Shown: piece by piece, positions 19,346 to 28,657 of the stretch | Layout of the letters: every line of letters begins with the position of its first letter | Position numbering within the stretch: position 1 is the stretch's first letter | Assembly: GCF_004123835.1 (NCBI RefSeq) | Contig: NZ_MZMU01000024.1 | Span: 1 to 64,000, forward strand | From: Rhizobium leguminosarum | GTDB lineage: Bacteria; Pseudomonadota; Alphaproteobacteria; Rhizobiales; Rhizobiaceae | DNA length: 64,000 nucleotides | Reading direction: 5' to 3' | The notes under the pieces: model-generated | Databases searched by the model: none | The model's input: only the letters and a program-made list of their open reading frames with translations | Told to the model about the DNA's origin: nothing | Made by a program: the position numbers and the translations under genes

Positions 19346-20116
19346 ATGAAACCTTTGGAATTAGACGTTTTTCTCTGCCGCACCGACAATTTCGGCGTTC
19401 TCGTGCACGATCCGGAGACAGGCTTTACCGCGGCGATCGATGCGCCGGAGGAGGCGCCGATCCTGGAAGCGGCGACACGTCGCGGCTGGAAAATCACCCA
19501 TATCTTCACCACTCATCATCACACCGACCATGTCACTGCCAACCTGGCGCTGAAGGAACAGTTCGGCTGCGAGATCATCGGCCCGATCAACGAGGCCATT
19601 GCCATTCCCGGCCTCGATCGGACGATGGCCGATGGCGACAGCTTCCTTTTCGGCGATCACACGGTCAACGTCATCGAGACGCCCGGCCACACCGCCGGCC
19701 ACATCTGCTATCACTTCGTCGATGACAAGCTGCTCTTTGCCGCCGACACGCTGTTTGCGCTCGGCTGCGGCCGGTTGTTCGAACGACCGGCCGCCGATAT
19801 GTGGCACTCCCTGCAGAAACTCGCCGTGCTGCCCGATGAGACCGCCATCTATTTCGGCCATGAATACACATTGTCCAATGCCCGCTTCGCGCTGACCGTC
19901 GATCCCGACAATGAGCGACTGAAGAACCGCGCCGCCGAGATCGAGGCCTTGCGCGCCGACGGCAAATTCACCATCCCGACGACGCTGGGGCTGGAAAAGG
20001 AAACCAACCCGTTTCTGCGCGCCGCCGATCCGGCGATCCGCCGCAATCTGCTGATGGAAGGCAAGACCAACGAGGAAGTCTTTGCAGAGATCCGCAAGCG
20101 CAAGGACCATTTCTGA
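19346..20116 (+). CDS. gloB: Hydroxyacylglutathione hydrolase (glyoxalase II)
   Basis: Hydrolyses S-D-lactoylglutathione to lactate and glutathione in methylglyoxal detoxification. 256 residues, metallo-beta-lactamase fold with the binuclear metal motif THHHTDH. Further ligands are in [13 protein letters not shown] and [11 protein letters not shown], and the C-terminal helical domain carries the glutathione-binding KETNPFLR. Its stop shares one base with the next start. Confidence 0.95.
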   Translation: MKPLELDVFLCRTDNFGVLVHDPETGFTAAIDAPEEAPILEAATRRGWKITHIFTTHHHTDHVTANLALKEQFGCEIIGPINEAIAIPGLDRTMADGDSFLFGDHTVNVIETPGHTAGHICYHFVDDKLLFAADTLFALGCGRLFERPAADMWHSLQKLAVLPDETAIYFGHEYTLSNARFALTVDPDNERLKNRAAEIEALRADGKFTIPTTLGLEKETNPFLRAADPAIRRNLLMEGKTNEEVFAEIRKRKDHF

Positions 20117-20538
20117 TGTCGCCTGAGGACATCATCCGCGAACTCGGCATGCAGCCGCATCCCGAAGGTGGCTGGTACGTGCAGACATTCCGCGATACGG
20201 CGGGCGGAGAACGCGGCCATTCGACGGCGATCTATTATCTGCTGGCCAGTGGGCAACGTTCGCACTGGCATCGTGTCCATGACGCGGCCGAGGTCTGGCA
20301 TTATTATGCCGGCGCGCCGCTTTCGCTGCACCGGTCGGAAGACGGAACGGCAAGCGAGACCCTGACGCTCGGAACGAATCTTCCTGCCGGCGAGCGGCCG
20401 CAAGCACTCATTCCCGCCAATTGGTGGCAATCGGCCGAAACCCTCGGCGATTTCACTTTGGTCGGCTGCACCGTCTCACCCGGCTTCGAATTCTCGAGCT
20501 TCGAGATAGCCCCACCCGGTTGGAAACCCAGCAGCTGA
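20116..20538 (+). CDS. Cupin_5 / DUF985 protein
   Basis: A 140-residue single-domain cupin. Conserved DUF985 elements: LGMQPHPEGGWYVQTF, STAIYYLLASGQRSHWHRV, EVWHYYAGAPL and WWQSAETLGDFTLVGCTVSPGFEF. Histidines in the two cupin motifs could bind a metal. The function of the family is unknown. Translation is probably coupled to gloB (stop-start overlap TGATG), hinting at a role in electrophile or sugar-phosphate chemistry, but this is only context. Confidence 0.85.
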   Translation: MSPEDIIRELGMQPHPEGGWYVQTFRDTAGGERGHSTAIYYLLASGQRSHWHRVHDAAEVWHYYAGAPLSLHRSEDGTASETLTLGTNLPAGERPQALIPANWWQSAETLGDFTLVGCTVSPGFEFSSFEIAPPGWKPSS

Positions 20539-20540
20539 GG

Positions 20541-21431
20541 CTATTCTGCCGCCGCGGACTGCGCCGGAACTTTGCGGCGGAACATCTCTTGGGCAGCCAG
20601 CACCGCCCCGCCGGTGACGAGTAGGCAGGCGAGAGCAATGCGCCAGCTCGGCTCGGCAAATCCGAACAGCACCAGAATAAGCGTCGAAAGCAGAGGTGCT
20701 GCATAACTTGCCGCGCCGAGAATCTGGATATCGCCGTTCTTGACGCCGTAATCCCACGCGTAGAAGGCGGCACCGACCGGAAAGAGCCCGAGCCCGGCGA
20801 CGGCGACCCATTCGAAAACCGTTTCCGGCCAGACGGTCGTCTCAAGGCCGAGATGGCAGAAGAGCGACAGGATGGAGGTCGCAAGGCAGAAGCCGGTGAC
20901 GACATCCGTGGAGACGGCGTCGAAACGCCGCGTCACCAGCGAATAGCCGGACCATGTGAAGGCGCAGAGAAAGGCAGCGCCGTAACCAATGGCATAGGCG
21001 CCGTCGAAATCTATGCCGTTGCGGCTAACGATCAGGAAGGTGCCGCAAAGACCGGCAAGCGCACCTGCCACATGATACCAGCGCAGCCGTTCGCCCGGCA
21101 GCAGCGCCGAACCGACGACGATCAGCAGTGGCCAGAGATAGGCGATCAGCCCCGCCTCCACTGCCGGCGCGTTCCGGAGCGCGGTAAAATAAAGGAAGTG
21201 ATAGCCGAACAGTCCTGAAATACCCGTTATCCAGACCTTGGCCGGCTGCTTCAGCAGCGCCAGCCGCGAGGGATTGAGGGTAAGCACGACGAGGCCGGGA
21301 ATGCTGCCGATCGCAAAGCAGACGGCCGAAAGCTGGAACGGCGGCATCTTGCCGGAGGCGGCCGTGAACAACGCCAGGAACGACCACATCAGAATGGCCG
21401 TAAAGCCGATCAACGTCGCGCGAAGCTTCAC
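20541..21431 (-). CDS. EamA/DMT-family exporter, YddG-like
   Basis: An inner-membrane transporter of 296 residues with about ten hydrophobic helices arranged as two EamA repeats. The N-terminus (LIGFTAILMWSFLALFTA) and the overall composition resemble YddG-type aromatic amino acid exporters, but substrate assignment is tentative. It ends 2 bases from the convergent cupin gene. Confidence 0.85.
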   Translation of the reverse strand: MKLRATLIGFTAILMWSFLALFTAASGKMPPFQLSAVCFAIGSIPGLVVLTLNPSRLALLKQPAKVWITGISGLFGYHFLYFTALRNAPAVEAGLIAYLWPLLIVVGSALLPGERLRWYHVAGALAGLCGTFLIVSRNGIDFDGAYAIGYGAAFLCAFTWSGYSLVTRRFDAVSTDVVTGFCLATSILSLFCHLGLETTVWPETVFEWVAVAGLGLFPVGAAFYAWDYGVKNGDIQILGAASYAAPLLSTLILVLFGFAEPSWRIALACLLVTGGAVLAAQEMFRRKVPAQSAAAE

Positions 21432-21461
21432 CTGTCCCCCTTCACGGAGGCAGAAGCCCCG

Positions 21462-22244
21462 TCAGCTGTTGCTGCCGTATTTGACGGCAGTGATCGTCAC
21501 CATTCCATATTCGGTTGGAATGCGCACATAGACAGGAGCGTATACATTTGCCGCGTCCGACTTGGCAAACCAGATTTCCATGCGGTTGCTCTTGCTGAGA
21601 TAGTCAATATCCTTGCGGCCCTTCTTGTAGCCCGAGCGCGGCACGAAGCGCACGCCGCAGACAATAGCCTTGCCTTTGAAGCCATTAGTCGAAAAATCCT
21701 CGTCGCCCTTCGGCGACAGCACCAGATCCATGCGCGTCTCGCCGTCGAAGATCGGCAGCGTCTGCGAGCAGACCTTGGTATCGCCGGTGAACACTAGGCC
21801 GGAGATCGGATCGAGCACCGAGCGCATGTCGCGCGGCGTGACGTCGATCCAGTTCTTCGGACGCTTCGGCATCGGTGTCGTCGTCGCCGAGATGATGTTG
21901 CCGTTGCGGTAGCTGACCTCGTAGACGCGGGCCTTCCTCTTGCCGCTCTTGTAGTAGAGCGAATATTTCAAGGCCTGCAGCCTGTTCTTGCGCACGACGC
22001 CGGTGACGCTGGTCCTGGCCGAAATCGTCGTGACGAGATCGGCAAGACCGGCGGAATTGATGTCGCCGGCGATCTTGTAGCTGTGATCGTCCTCGATCTG
22101 CGTCAGGAACGCGGCGCGCGCGATCGGCAGCCCGGCGAGCGCCACCCGGTATTCCGTCCGATGCTGGATTTCGGCGGCCGATGCCGGTATGGCAAGAAGT
22201 GCGGCGATGGCCGAAATGAAAATCCGTCTGCCCGAATGAGCCAT
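21462..22244 (-). CDS. DUF3108 periplasmic protein
   Basis: A 260-residue exported protein. A signal peptide is visible (MAHSGRRIFISAIAALLAIPASAAE) with cleavage after ASA. The mature part is beta-rich with DUF3108 features: YRVALAGLPIARA, YSLYYKSGKRKARVYEV and the C-terminal PVYVRIPTEYGMVTI. ATG at 22244 is chosen because it begins a proper signal peptide; the frame stays open far upstream. It is divergent from rpmB. Function not known. Confidence 0.85.
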   Translation of the reverse strand: MAHSGRRIFISAIAALLAIPASAAEIQHRTEYRVALAGLPIARAAFLTQIEDDHSYKIAGDINSAGLADLVTTISARTSVTGVVRKNRLQALKYSLYYKSGKRKARVYEVSYRNGNIISATTTPMPKRPKNWIDVTPRDMRSVLDPISGLVFTGDTKVCSQTLPIFDGETRMDLVLSPKGDEDFSTNGFKGKAIVCGVRFVPRSGYKKGRKDIDYLSKSNRMEIWFAKSDAANVYAPVYVRIPTEYGMVTITAVKYGSNS

Positions 22245-22364
22245 GGAAAAAAGCCTTGTCTTGCTGCGCGCTGGCAGGCCCTTGCTGAGCGCTCTATACT
22301 CCTGCCGTGAAGGGAAGAAAACAGCAGCTTTTTGACAGAATTGCGGGAAAGGCCAAGGTTTGGC

Positions 22365-22392
22365 TTGACGCGAGCAGCCTGTCTGACTATAG
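22365..22392 (+). promoter_or_regulatory. Probable housekeeping promoter of rpmB
   Basis: TTGACG at 22365-22370 and CTATAG at 22387-22392 with a 16-base spacer match the alphaproteobacterial sigma-70 pattern (CTTGAC and CTATAT). Its position, about 95 bases before a ribosomal protein start, fits. Confidence 0.6.
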
Positions 22393-22487
22393 AACCGCAA
22401 CTTTCCAATCATGCCCGTTGGATTGCGCGCCTGGCTTTGCCGGGAATAGCAATTCGATGGCCCGAGAAAAACAAGAATAGGTGTTCC

Positions 22488-22784
22488 ATGTCCCGCGTGT
22501 GCGAATTGACCGGCAAGGCCGTCCTGACTGGTAACAATGTCAGCCATGCCAACAACAAGACCAAGCGCCGGTTCCTGCCGAACCTGTGCCAGGTAACGCT
22601 GATTTCCGACGCTCTCAACCAGCGTTATCGTCTTCGCGTTTCGGCTGCCGCTCTTCGCTCCGTCGAGCATCGTGGCGGCCTCGATGCCTTCCTGCTGAAG
22701 GCCAGCGAAAACGAACTGTCGATGCGCGCGCGCCTGCTGCGCCGTCAGATCGCCAAGAAGACCGCTGAAGCCGCTGCTGCGTAA
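22488..22784 (+). CDS. rpmB: 50S ribosomal protein L28
   Basis: A 98-residue basic ribosomal protein of the large subunit. Diagnostic L28 sequence: [35 protein letters not shown] and the [15 protein letters not shown] block. The start at 22488 immediately precedes SRVCELTGK. Monocistronic in appearance: its own promoter upstream and a hairpin with a T-rich tail downstream. Confidence 0.97.
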   Translation: MSRVCELTGKAVLTGNNVSHANNKTKRRFLPNLCQVTLISDALNQRYRLRVSAAALRSVEHRGGLDAFLLKASENELSMRARLLRRQIAKKTAEAAAA

Positions 22785-22811
22785 GCTTCTGCCCTTCTTT
22801 CATACGGCTTC

Positions 22812-22847
22812 AAAAGGCTTGAACGGATAATACCGGACAAGCCTTTT
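22812..22847 (+). terminator. Rho-independent terminator after rpmB
   Basis: A ten-base stem AAAAGGCTTG / CAAGCCTTTT with a 16-base loop, 28 bases after the rpmB stop, the 3' arm ending in TTTT. It separates rpmB from the queuosine transporter leader. Confidence 0.65.
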
Positions 22848-22870
22848 GCTTTGCCGGTTTGCTCCTCCAA

Positions 22871-22901
22871 CTGGTGGCATCACCCAGGATAAAAAAATGC
22901 T
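22871..22901 (+). ncRNA. Candidate preQ1-I riboswitch covering the start codon of the queuosine-precursor transporter
   Basis: The leader can fold as a preQ1-I H-type pseudoknot. P1 is CUGG (22871-22874) with CCAG (22884-22887). Loop bases GGCAU (22876-22880) can pair with AUGCU (22897-22901). The A-rich connecting strand GAUAAAAAA matches the L3 of known preQ1-I aptamers. The AUCAC-CC stretch before the P1 3' arm resembles the conserved L2, with C22883 as the expected ligand-contacting base. The Shine-Dalgarno AGGA (22886-22889) overlaps P1 and the AUG lies inside P2, so ligand binding would block initiation. Found by eye; no covariance model was run. Confidence 0.55.
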
Positions 22902-23532
22902 GAAGACCCGCTATACCATCGCCTATGTCGCGCTGATGACGCTCGTCGTCGTCGCCTCCAACTTCCTCGTCCAGTTTCCGCTGAACGCCGAAGTCGCCGG
23001 CATCAACCTTGCCGACATCCTGACCTGGGGCGCTTTCTCCTATCCGATCGCCTTCCTGATCACCGATCTGACCAACCGCCAGTTCGGCCCGCAGGCAGCC
23101 CGCAAGGTCGTCTTTGCCGGCTTCGTCGTCGGCGTGACGCTCTCCTTCTTCACCTCGGTGCCGCGCATCGCCATCGCCTCCGGCTCGGCCTATCTCGCCG
23201 GCCAACTGCTCGATATCGCCGTCTTCAACCGCCTTCGCCGCCAGGCCTGGTGGCGCGCGCCGCTGGTCGGCTCGCTGATCGGCTCGGCGCTCGATACGGT
23301 GATGTTCTTCTCGCTGTCCTTCGCCGCATTCTTCGTCTTCCTCGGCCCGAACGATCCCTTCGCGCTGGAAGCAGCCCCCGTCCTCGGCGTCTTGGCCACC
23401 GAGGCTCCGCGCTGGATTTCCTGGGCGATCGGCGATTTCGCCGTGAAGATGATCGTCGGCCTCGTCATGCTGCTGCCTTATGGCGCGCTGATGAGTGTGC
23501 TGCGGCCGATGCAGGCTGCTCGCGCCAGCTAA
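22897..23532 (+). CDS. yhhQ: Queuosine precursor transporter, YhhQ/VUT family
   Basis: Inner-membrane importer of queuosine precursors (preQ0/preQ1 in characterised members) for tRNA queuosine. 211 residues with about six hydrophobic helices. Family blocks: NFLVQFPL, LTWGAFSYPIAFLITDLTNR (the conserved DxTNR motif) and the PLVGSLIGSALDTVMFF segment. The start at 22897 has AGGA seven bases upstream, embedded in a preQ1-I-like fold. That regulatory element independently supports the substrate. Confidence 0.88.
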   Translation: MLKTRYTIAYVALMTLVVVASNFLVQFPLNAEVAGINLADILTWGAFSYPIAFLITDLTNRQFGPQAARKVVFAGFVVGVTLSFFTSVPRIAIASGSAYLAGQLLDIAVFNRLRRQAWWRAPLVGSLIGSALDTVMFFSLSFAAFFVFLGPNDPFALEAAPVLGVLATEAPRWISWAIGDFAVKMIVGLVMLLPYGALMSVLRPMQAARAS

Positions 23533-23538
23533 TTGAAG

Positions 23539-24105
23539 TTACAGACGCCGCCGGACCGCGCCGGCGGCGATGGCCGGATGCAGCAGCATCTCTGCCGTCA
23601 GATCGTCGATACCTAGCGATGAATCGAGCCGCAGCACCGGCGCTGTCTGTGTTTCCAGCCATTGCTCATGTGCCGCAAGGCTGCGGCGTTCGGGACCGGC
23701 CGTATCGTAGCTGGCCGCCCATTCCAGGAATTCCCCGCTTTTAACTTCCATGTCGCCGCCGGGCCCGATCCTGTTTCCGTATCGGGCAATCTCCCGCGCA
23801 AGGATGCGCGCCATTCGAAGTTCCGGGTCGATCCTGAGGAACACGATCAGATCGTAGAGCGGCTCAATCGGCCTTCCCCATTTGAGCGCCGATCCGGAGA
23901 GAATCTAGCCTTCGTGCCGCGCCACCTCATCGAGGAGCAGCCCAATGCGCTCGTCGGCATCCCTCGGCATCGTGAACGGCGGATCGGTCGGCAACCAGAA
24001 GAAATCGTCGGTGTCGAGATGGGCGATATCGAGCTTTTCGGCAAGCGCACGGCCGAGCGATGTCGTGCCGGAACCGGACGCGCCCATGACATGGATATGC
24101 ACCAT
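23539..24105 (-). pseudogene. P-loop nucleoside-kinase-like ATPase interrupted by an in-frame amber codon
   Basis: The gene starts well: GGAGGG then ATG at 24105, and MVHIHVMGASGSGTTSLG carries a Walker A, followed by LDTDDFFWLPTDPPF. After RHEG a single TAG at 23905-23907 stops translation at 66 residues. The same frame then continues with ILSGSALKWG, DLIVFLRIDPELRMARIL and on to 23539. Related P-loop kinases have Trp at this place (GWVLSGS type), so one TGG-to-TAG change explains the stop. No frameshift is needed. Total intact length would be 188 residues. Options are a recent pseudogene, a sequencing error, or amber readthrough. Confidence 0.75.
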
Positions 24106-24176
24106 GAATTTCCCTCCGAAGGCTGCTTTCCCGATGCCGCGGGGGATAGCCGAGGCATATGACATCAGTCTGACGC

Positions 24177-24384
24177 CTAGAGCATGTCGCGCAAAAGTGT
24201 GCAGCGGTTTTGCGACAACGACATGCGTAAAAACAAAGACCTAGGGCGCGACAAGCGAATCTGAAAGATCGCGACGCGCTTTAGAGCGCCGTGCGTCCTT
24301 TCGGACGCACAAAGGACGCTCTAACATTTTGAATCTAGGCATCGTGCTTTCCGAAAATCGATTCCGATTTTCGGGCCGATGGCT
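24177..24384 (+). repeat. Rhizobial intergenic palindromic repeat, copy 4 (longest, two modules)
   Basis: Module 1: GCGCAAAAGTGTGCAGCGG, TTTTGCGACAACGACATGCG, then GCGAATCTGAAAGATCGCG. Module 2: GTGCGTCCTTTCGGACGCAC hairpin, then GGACGCTCTAACATTTTGAA. A further hairpin CGAAAATCGATTCCGATTTTCG follows at the end. It occupies the whole spacer between the broken kinase and the esterase gene. Confidence 0.8.
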
Positions 24385-24388
24385 AGAA

Positions 24389-25426
24389 TCAATTCCGCTT
24401 CCGGGAATTCGGCGCTGACCACGCGGCCTCTTCCGAAAGCCGAAATTCCAGCATCAGATTGCGCTGCAGGATCGAATGATTGTCGTCCGACACCAGAATG
24501 ATATGGGTCGTGCCGTCGGCGGCTTGGAAAGCATCGAGCCCTTCCATATTGTCGATCTGCGAGTTGAAATTACCTTCCAGCAGCAATTCGCCGTCAACGA
24601 CGGCGCCGGGCCTGATGTCGGCGCCCTTGATGCGCCGAAGACGCATACCGATGCCTTCGGCCATGTTGAAGCGGCGCTCCAGCAGCAGCAGGTCGCCGTT
24701 CGGCAGGAAGGCACCGTCGGTGATGTCGAAGCTGCCGTCCCGCTTAACCGAGAAACGGCCTTTCAGCGGCCCGCTGAGAATGGCTGCCAACCGATTGCCG
24801 TCACTGTCGAGACCGCGTTCGGAGACGATGACCACGCCGCCCCGCAGCGGGCTGGATGCCGGCGCCACGGTGATGGTTTCGATGCCGCGGTTGTCGTCCA
24901 GCATCTTTCGCGGGATGAGGATCGGCAGGGCGGCGATCGCTCCCGAGCCGGCAAAGCCAGGATCGGGATAGACATCGACGCGATGAGCCTGCTCGAAGGA
25001 GACCAGGATCCGGTCGCCATCGAGCGCCAGGCCCTCGGCATCCATATGTCCCTTGCCTTCGAAGCTCACCCCGGCACCGTTCTTCATCGGCGTGATCTCG
25101 ACATCCGAAAGGCCGGAAAGCCTGCCCTTGACGTCGCGCTCGATGCTGCCGGTCAGCCACTGGCCGGTATCGAGCACGACGACGAAATGTTTTTGGTCCG
25201 GCCGGAAACGGATGGAGGAGAGCGAGCCGAATAGCGCTCTGCTGGAGACCATTTCCAGCCCGCCGAGAAATTCCAGCGAACCGAATTGCGTCTCCGAAGA
25301 GCCACTCCTGAAATCGGAGATTTGCCGGCTAATGACCAGCACGTCGTCGCCGGCCCATGACGAGGAAGCGCCGGCTGCGATGCAGAGAGCGATCGACGCC
25401 GCACGGCAGAGGCGCTTGACCATCAT
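24389..25426 (-). CDS. Esterase-like activity of phytase family protein (exported)
   Basis: A 345-residue secreted protein. The signal peptide is about 28 residues (VKRLCRAASIALCIAAGASSSWAG). The mature domain has the repeated beta-blade pattern of the phytase-like esterase family (DUF: esterase-like activity of phytase): FGSLSSIRFRPDQKHFVVVLDTGQW, DAEGLALDGDRILVSFE, RGIETITVAP and NMEGLDAF. The two adjacent ATG codons at 25426 and 25423 are both usable, with GGAAG just upstream. It begins 13 bases after cobT ends, so it is probably read from the cobS-cobT operon. Substrate unknown. Confidence 0.85.
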   Translation of the reverse strand: MMVKRLCRAASIALCIAAGASSSWAGDDVLVISRQISDFRSGSSETQFGSLEFLGGLEMVSSRALFGSLSSIRFRPDQKHFVVVLDTGQWLTGSIERDVKGRLSGLSDVEITPMKNGAGVSFEGKGHMDAEGLALDGDRILVSFEQAHRVDVYPDPGFAGSGAIAALPILIPRKMLDDNRGIETITVAPASSPLRGGVVIVSERGLDSDGNRLAAILSGPLKGRFSVKRDGSFDITDGAFLPNGDLLLLERRFNMAEGIGMRLRRIKGADIRPGAVVDGELLLEGNFNSQIDNMEGLDAFQAADGTTHIILVSDDNHSILQRNLMLEFRLSEEAAWSAPNSRKRN

Positions 25427-25439
25427 TCTTCCAGCGGCG

Positions 25440-27341
25440 TCAGCCGGCACGGCGTATCCGGCCGCCGCGCGGCTGGACGGATTGGTCTTCGAACAACGAG
25501 GCAAGCTGCTCGGTCATCGCACCGGCAAGCTCGTCCGCATCGACGATCGTCACGGCGCGGCGATAGTAGCGCGTCACGTCGTGGCCGATGCCGATCGCCA
25601 GCAGTTCGACAGGCGAGCGCGTCTCGATCTGTTCGATGACGGCGCGCAGGTGCCGCTCGAGATAATTGCCCGGATTGACCGACAGCGTCGAATCGTCCAC
25701 CGGCGCGCCGTCCGAGATCATCATCAGGATGCGGCGCTGCTCGCGGCGCGCGAGCAGGCGATTATGCGCCCAGATCAGCGCCTCGCCGTCGATATTTTCC
25801 TTGAGCAGGCCCTCGCGCATCATCAGCCCGAGATTGGCGCGCGCGCGCCGCCACGGCGCGTCGGCCGACTTGTAGATGATGTGACGCAGGTCGTTGAGGC
25901 GGCCTGGCGTCTGCGGCTTGCCGCCGGCAAGCCAGCTTTCGCGTGCCTGCCCGCCCTTCCAGGCTTTGGTCGTAAAGCCCAGGATCTCGACCTTGACGCC
26001 GCAGCGCTCCAGCGTGCGGGCGAGAATGTCGGCGCAGGTGGCGGCAACCGTGATCGGCCGGCCGCGCATCGAGCCGGAATTGTCGATGAGCAGGGTGACG
26101 ACGGTATCGCGGAACTGGGTGTCGCGCTCCATCTTGAAGGAGAGCGCCTGCATCGGATCGATGATGATACGCTGCAGCCGGGCCGGATCGAGATAGCCCT
26201 CTTCCAGGTCGAAATCCCAGGAGCGGTTCTGCTGCGCCATCAGCCGGCGCTGCAGCCGGTTGGCGAGACGACCGACCGCACCTTGCAGATGCGCCAGCTG
26301 CTTGTCGAGGAAGGCGCGCAGGCGCTCCAGTTCGGCGGTGTCGCAAAGCTCCTCGGCGGTGATGATCTCGTCGAACTCTTCGGTAAAGACGTGATAATCG
26401 ACCTTTTCGTTGAAATCGGCGAAAGGCGTATTCGGCCGGCGGGTCTCGCCCGGCGTTTCCGAATCGTCCTCACCCTCTTCCATCATGTCGTCGTCGGAGA
26501 TTTCGGCGCCTTCGGTCTCGCCTTCCTCCATCTGCTCGTCGGCGACTTCACTGTCCTCGACGGGGGCGGCATCGGTGCCGGCATCCTCGTCGACCTCGTC
26601 CTGGTCCTGTTCGTCGCCGCTTGGCTGGTCTTCCTGCTCCGACTGGTCGTCATTGTCGGCGTCGCTGTCGTCGTCGCCGTACTCCTCGGCCATTTCCATG
26701 GCCGACAGCATGTTGCGGATGACCTTGGCGAAGGCCTGCTGGTCGTTGATCGCGTTCGACAGGTTGTCGAGTTCAGGCCCTGCCTTGTCCTCGATGAAGC
26801 CGCGCCAGAGATCAAGCACCTTGCCGGCAGAGGCCGGCGGGCGGTGGCCGGTCAGCTTTTCGCGCACCATCATCGCAACCGCTTCGCCGACCGGTGCGTC
26901 TTCCTGGCGCTCGATGCCGGTGAAATTCGCCTTGGAATATTTCTCTTCCGTCATGGAGCGCAGGTTCGACGCCATGCCCTCCATGCGCAGCGCGCCGATC
27001 GATTCGACGCGCGCCTGCTCGACCACGTCGAAGATCGCCCGGGCGTCCGAGCCCTGCGGCGCCATCGTCGCATGCACCTTCTCGTCATGGCAGGCGAGCC
27101 GCAGCGCCATCGAATCGCCGAGACCACGGGTGACCGCCAGCTCATGCGCTGTCGGCCGCTTGGAAAGTTCCGGCAGCCGAATGCGCTCGCCGGTCATCCC
27201 CGGCCGTTCATTGGCGAAGGTCACCTCGACATCGCCGTCGCCGGCGATCGAGCGCACGCAGCCGGTTATGGCCCGGCGCAATGGCTCGACGTCGACAGGC
27301 GCGCCGGGCTTTGCTTTCGAATTGTCACCGCGAGCTGCCAT
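25440..27341 (-). CDS. cobT: Aerobic cobaltochelatase subunit CobT
   Basis: With CobN and CobS, inserts cobalt into hydrogenobyrinic acid a,c-diamide in the aerobic cobalamin pathway. 633 residues, usual CobT length. N-terminal alpha domain, then a long acidic linker (about 210-310) full of DDD/EEE runs, then a VWA domain with the MIDAS motif DNSGSM and a later ISDGAPVDD. The chaperone-like CobS (AAA+) is 12 bases upstream. CobN is not in the window. Confidence 0.96.
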   Translation of the reverse strand: MAARGDNSKAKPGAPVDVEPLRRAITGCVRSIAGDGDVEVTFANERPGMTGERIRLPELSKRPTAHELAVTRGLGDSMALRLACHDEKVHATMAPQGSDARAIFDVVEQARVESIGALRMEGMASNLRSMTEEKYSKANFTGIERQEDAPVGEAVAMMVREKLTGHRPPASAGKVLDLWRGFIEDKAGPELDNLSNAINDQQAFAKVIRNMLSAMEMAEEYGDDDSDADNDDQSEQEDQPSGDEQDQDEVDEDAGTDAAPVEDSEVADEQMEEGETEGAEISDDDMMEEGEDDSETPGETRRPNTPFADFNEKVDYHVFTEEFDEIITAEELCDTAELERLRAFLDKQLAHLQGAVGRLANRLQRRLMAQQNRSWDFDLEEGYLDPARLQRIIIDPMQALSFKMERDTQFRDTVVTLLIDNSGSMRGRPITVAATCADILARTLERCGVKVEILGFTTKAWKGGQARESWLAGGKPQTPGRLNDLRHIIYKSADAPWRRARANLGLMMREGLLKENIDGEALIWAHNRLLARREQRRILMMISDGAPVDDSTLSVNPGNYLERHLRAVIEQIETRSPVELLAIGIGHDVTRYYRRAVTIVDADELAGAMTEQLASLFEDQSVQPRGGRIRRAG

Positions 27342-27353
27342 GATCGGTCGGTC

Positions 27354-28346
27354 TCAAGCCCCGAGAACGATGTTGGCGGCACTTTCCTTCAGCTCGACGC
27401 CGAAGGCGCGCTGATAGTGCTCAGCGACCAACGGGCGTTCCAACTCATCGCACTTGTTGAGGAAGGTGACGCGGAAGGCGAAGGCGAGATCGCCGAAGAT
27501 CTCAGCGTTTTCGGCCCAGGTGATGACCGTGCGCGGGCTCATGACGGTCGAGAGATCACCGTTCATGAAAGCAGCGCGCGTCAGGTCGGCGACGCGCACC
27601 ATCTTCGAAACCGTCTCGCGGCCGTTCTTGTCATTGCCGAAGCTCTTCACCTTGGCGGCGACGATATTCACTTCGTGATCATGCGGCAGGTAGTTCAGCG
27701 TGGTGACGATCGACCAGCGGTCCATCTGCGCCTGGTTGATCTGCTGCGTGCCGTGATAGAGGCCGGTCGTGTCACCGAGGCCGATCGTGTTCGCAGTCGC
27801 AAACAGGCGGAAGGCCGGGTGCGGCCGAATGACGCGGCTCTGGTCGAGCAACGTCAGGCGGCCGGAGGATTCGAGCACGCGCTGGATGACGAACATCACA
27901 TCGGGGCGACCGGCATCATATTCGTCGAAAACCAGCGCGACATTGTGCTGGTAGGCCCAGGGCAGGATGCCGTCCTTGAACTCGGTGATCTGCAGCCCGT
28001 CCTTGACGACGATCGCATCCTTGCCGACGAGATCGATACGGCTGACATGGCTGTCGAGGTTGATGCGCACGCAAGGCCAGTTGAGCCGCGCCGCCACCTG
28101 CTCGATATGCGAGGACTTGCCCGTGCCGTGATAACCGGAAATCATCACGCGGCGGTTATGGGCGAAGCCTGCGAGAATGGCGAGCGTCGTGTCGCGGTCG
28201 AACAGGTAGTCGGTATCGAGGTCCGGCACATAGGCGTCGCCCTTGCTGTAGGCGGGAACGCGGATGTCGGAATCGATGCCGAAGGCCTCGCGAACCGAAA
28301 CGGTGGTATCGGGCAGTTCGGAAATATCAAGGTCGATCTTGCTCAT
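27354..28346 (-). CDS. cobS: Aerobic cobaltochelatase subunit CobS
   Basis: AAA+ ATPase that drives cobalt chelation together with CobT. 330 residues. Walker [11 protein letters not shown], Walker [14 protein letters not shown], sensor region [20 protein letters not shown]. The second of two adjacent ATGs (28346) is favoured, as GGAG lies five bases upstream of it; 28349 is equally in frame. A longer frame to 28580 reads through the promoter spacer. It is first gene of cobS-cobT-esterase. Confidence 0.96.
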   Translation of the reverse strand: MSKIDLDISELPDTTVSVREAFGIDSDIRVPAYSKGDAYVPDLDTDYLFDRDTTLAILAGFAHNRRVMISGYHGTGKSSHIEQVAARLNWPCVRINLDSHVSRIDLVGKDAIVVKDGLQITEFKDGILPWAYQHNVALVFDEYDAGRPDVMFVIQRVLESSGRLTLLDQSRVIRPHPAFRLFATANTIGLGDTTGLYHGTQQINQAQMDRWSIVTTLNYLPHDHEVNIVAAKVKSFGNDKNGRETVSKMVRVADLTRAAFMNGDLSTVMSPRTVITWAENAEIFGDLAFAFRVTFLNKCDELERPLVAEHYQRAFGVELKESAANIVLGA

Positions 28347-28657
28347 CATGTCTCCAAGGCGGGTGATGCCACCCGGCCATACTGTCTCAGGCCATGTCGC
28401 AACCGTGACGCCGCGTTTTTTTATTCCGCGCCCGTCCAGGTCGGAACGTCGGCGATGCTTCTCCGGGACTGAAACGAAACCTCGGCGGGATAATGACCGC
28501 GTGCGAGCATTCTTGAAAGAGTCCCGGACAAGAAACGCCGCGTCCGGAAGGTCGGCGGAGGCGATGTCGGGAAAACGCACAAATATGAGCCGCGTTTGCC
28601 TGCGGCCTCAGCCGATTTGGACCATACCCGATTGAAGCCCAAGAGCAAGGACGGGAA
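28347..28657. other. 311-base spacer upstream of cobS
   Basis: Holds the presumed cobS promoter and the 3' end of the J-domain gene transcript. A small hairpin GGGTG-ATGC-CACCC is visible next to the ribosome site. I find no cobalamin riboswitch signature (no B12-box-like sequence) on the minus strand. Confidence 0.4.

Noticed and set aside
25053-28472. A 1,139-codon open frame on the plus strand opposite the esterase, cobT and cobS
   Set aside because: It is antisense to three well-supported genes, is Arg/Asp/His-rich and has no family features; such frames arise from high-GC codon bias.
28347-28657. Cobalamin riboswitch before cobS
   Set aside because: No B12-box-like sequence or matching fold was seen in the leader.
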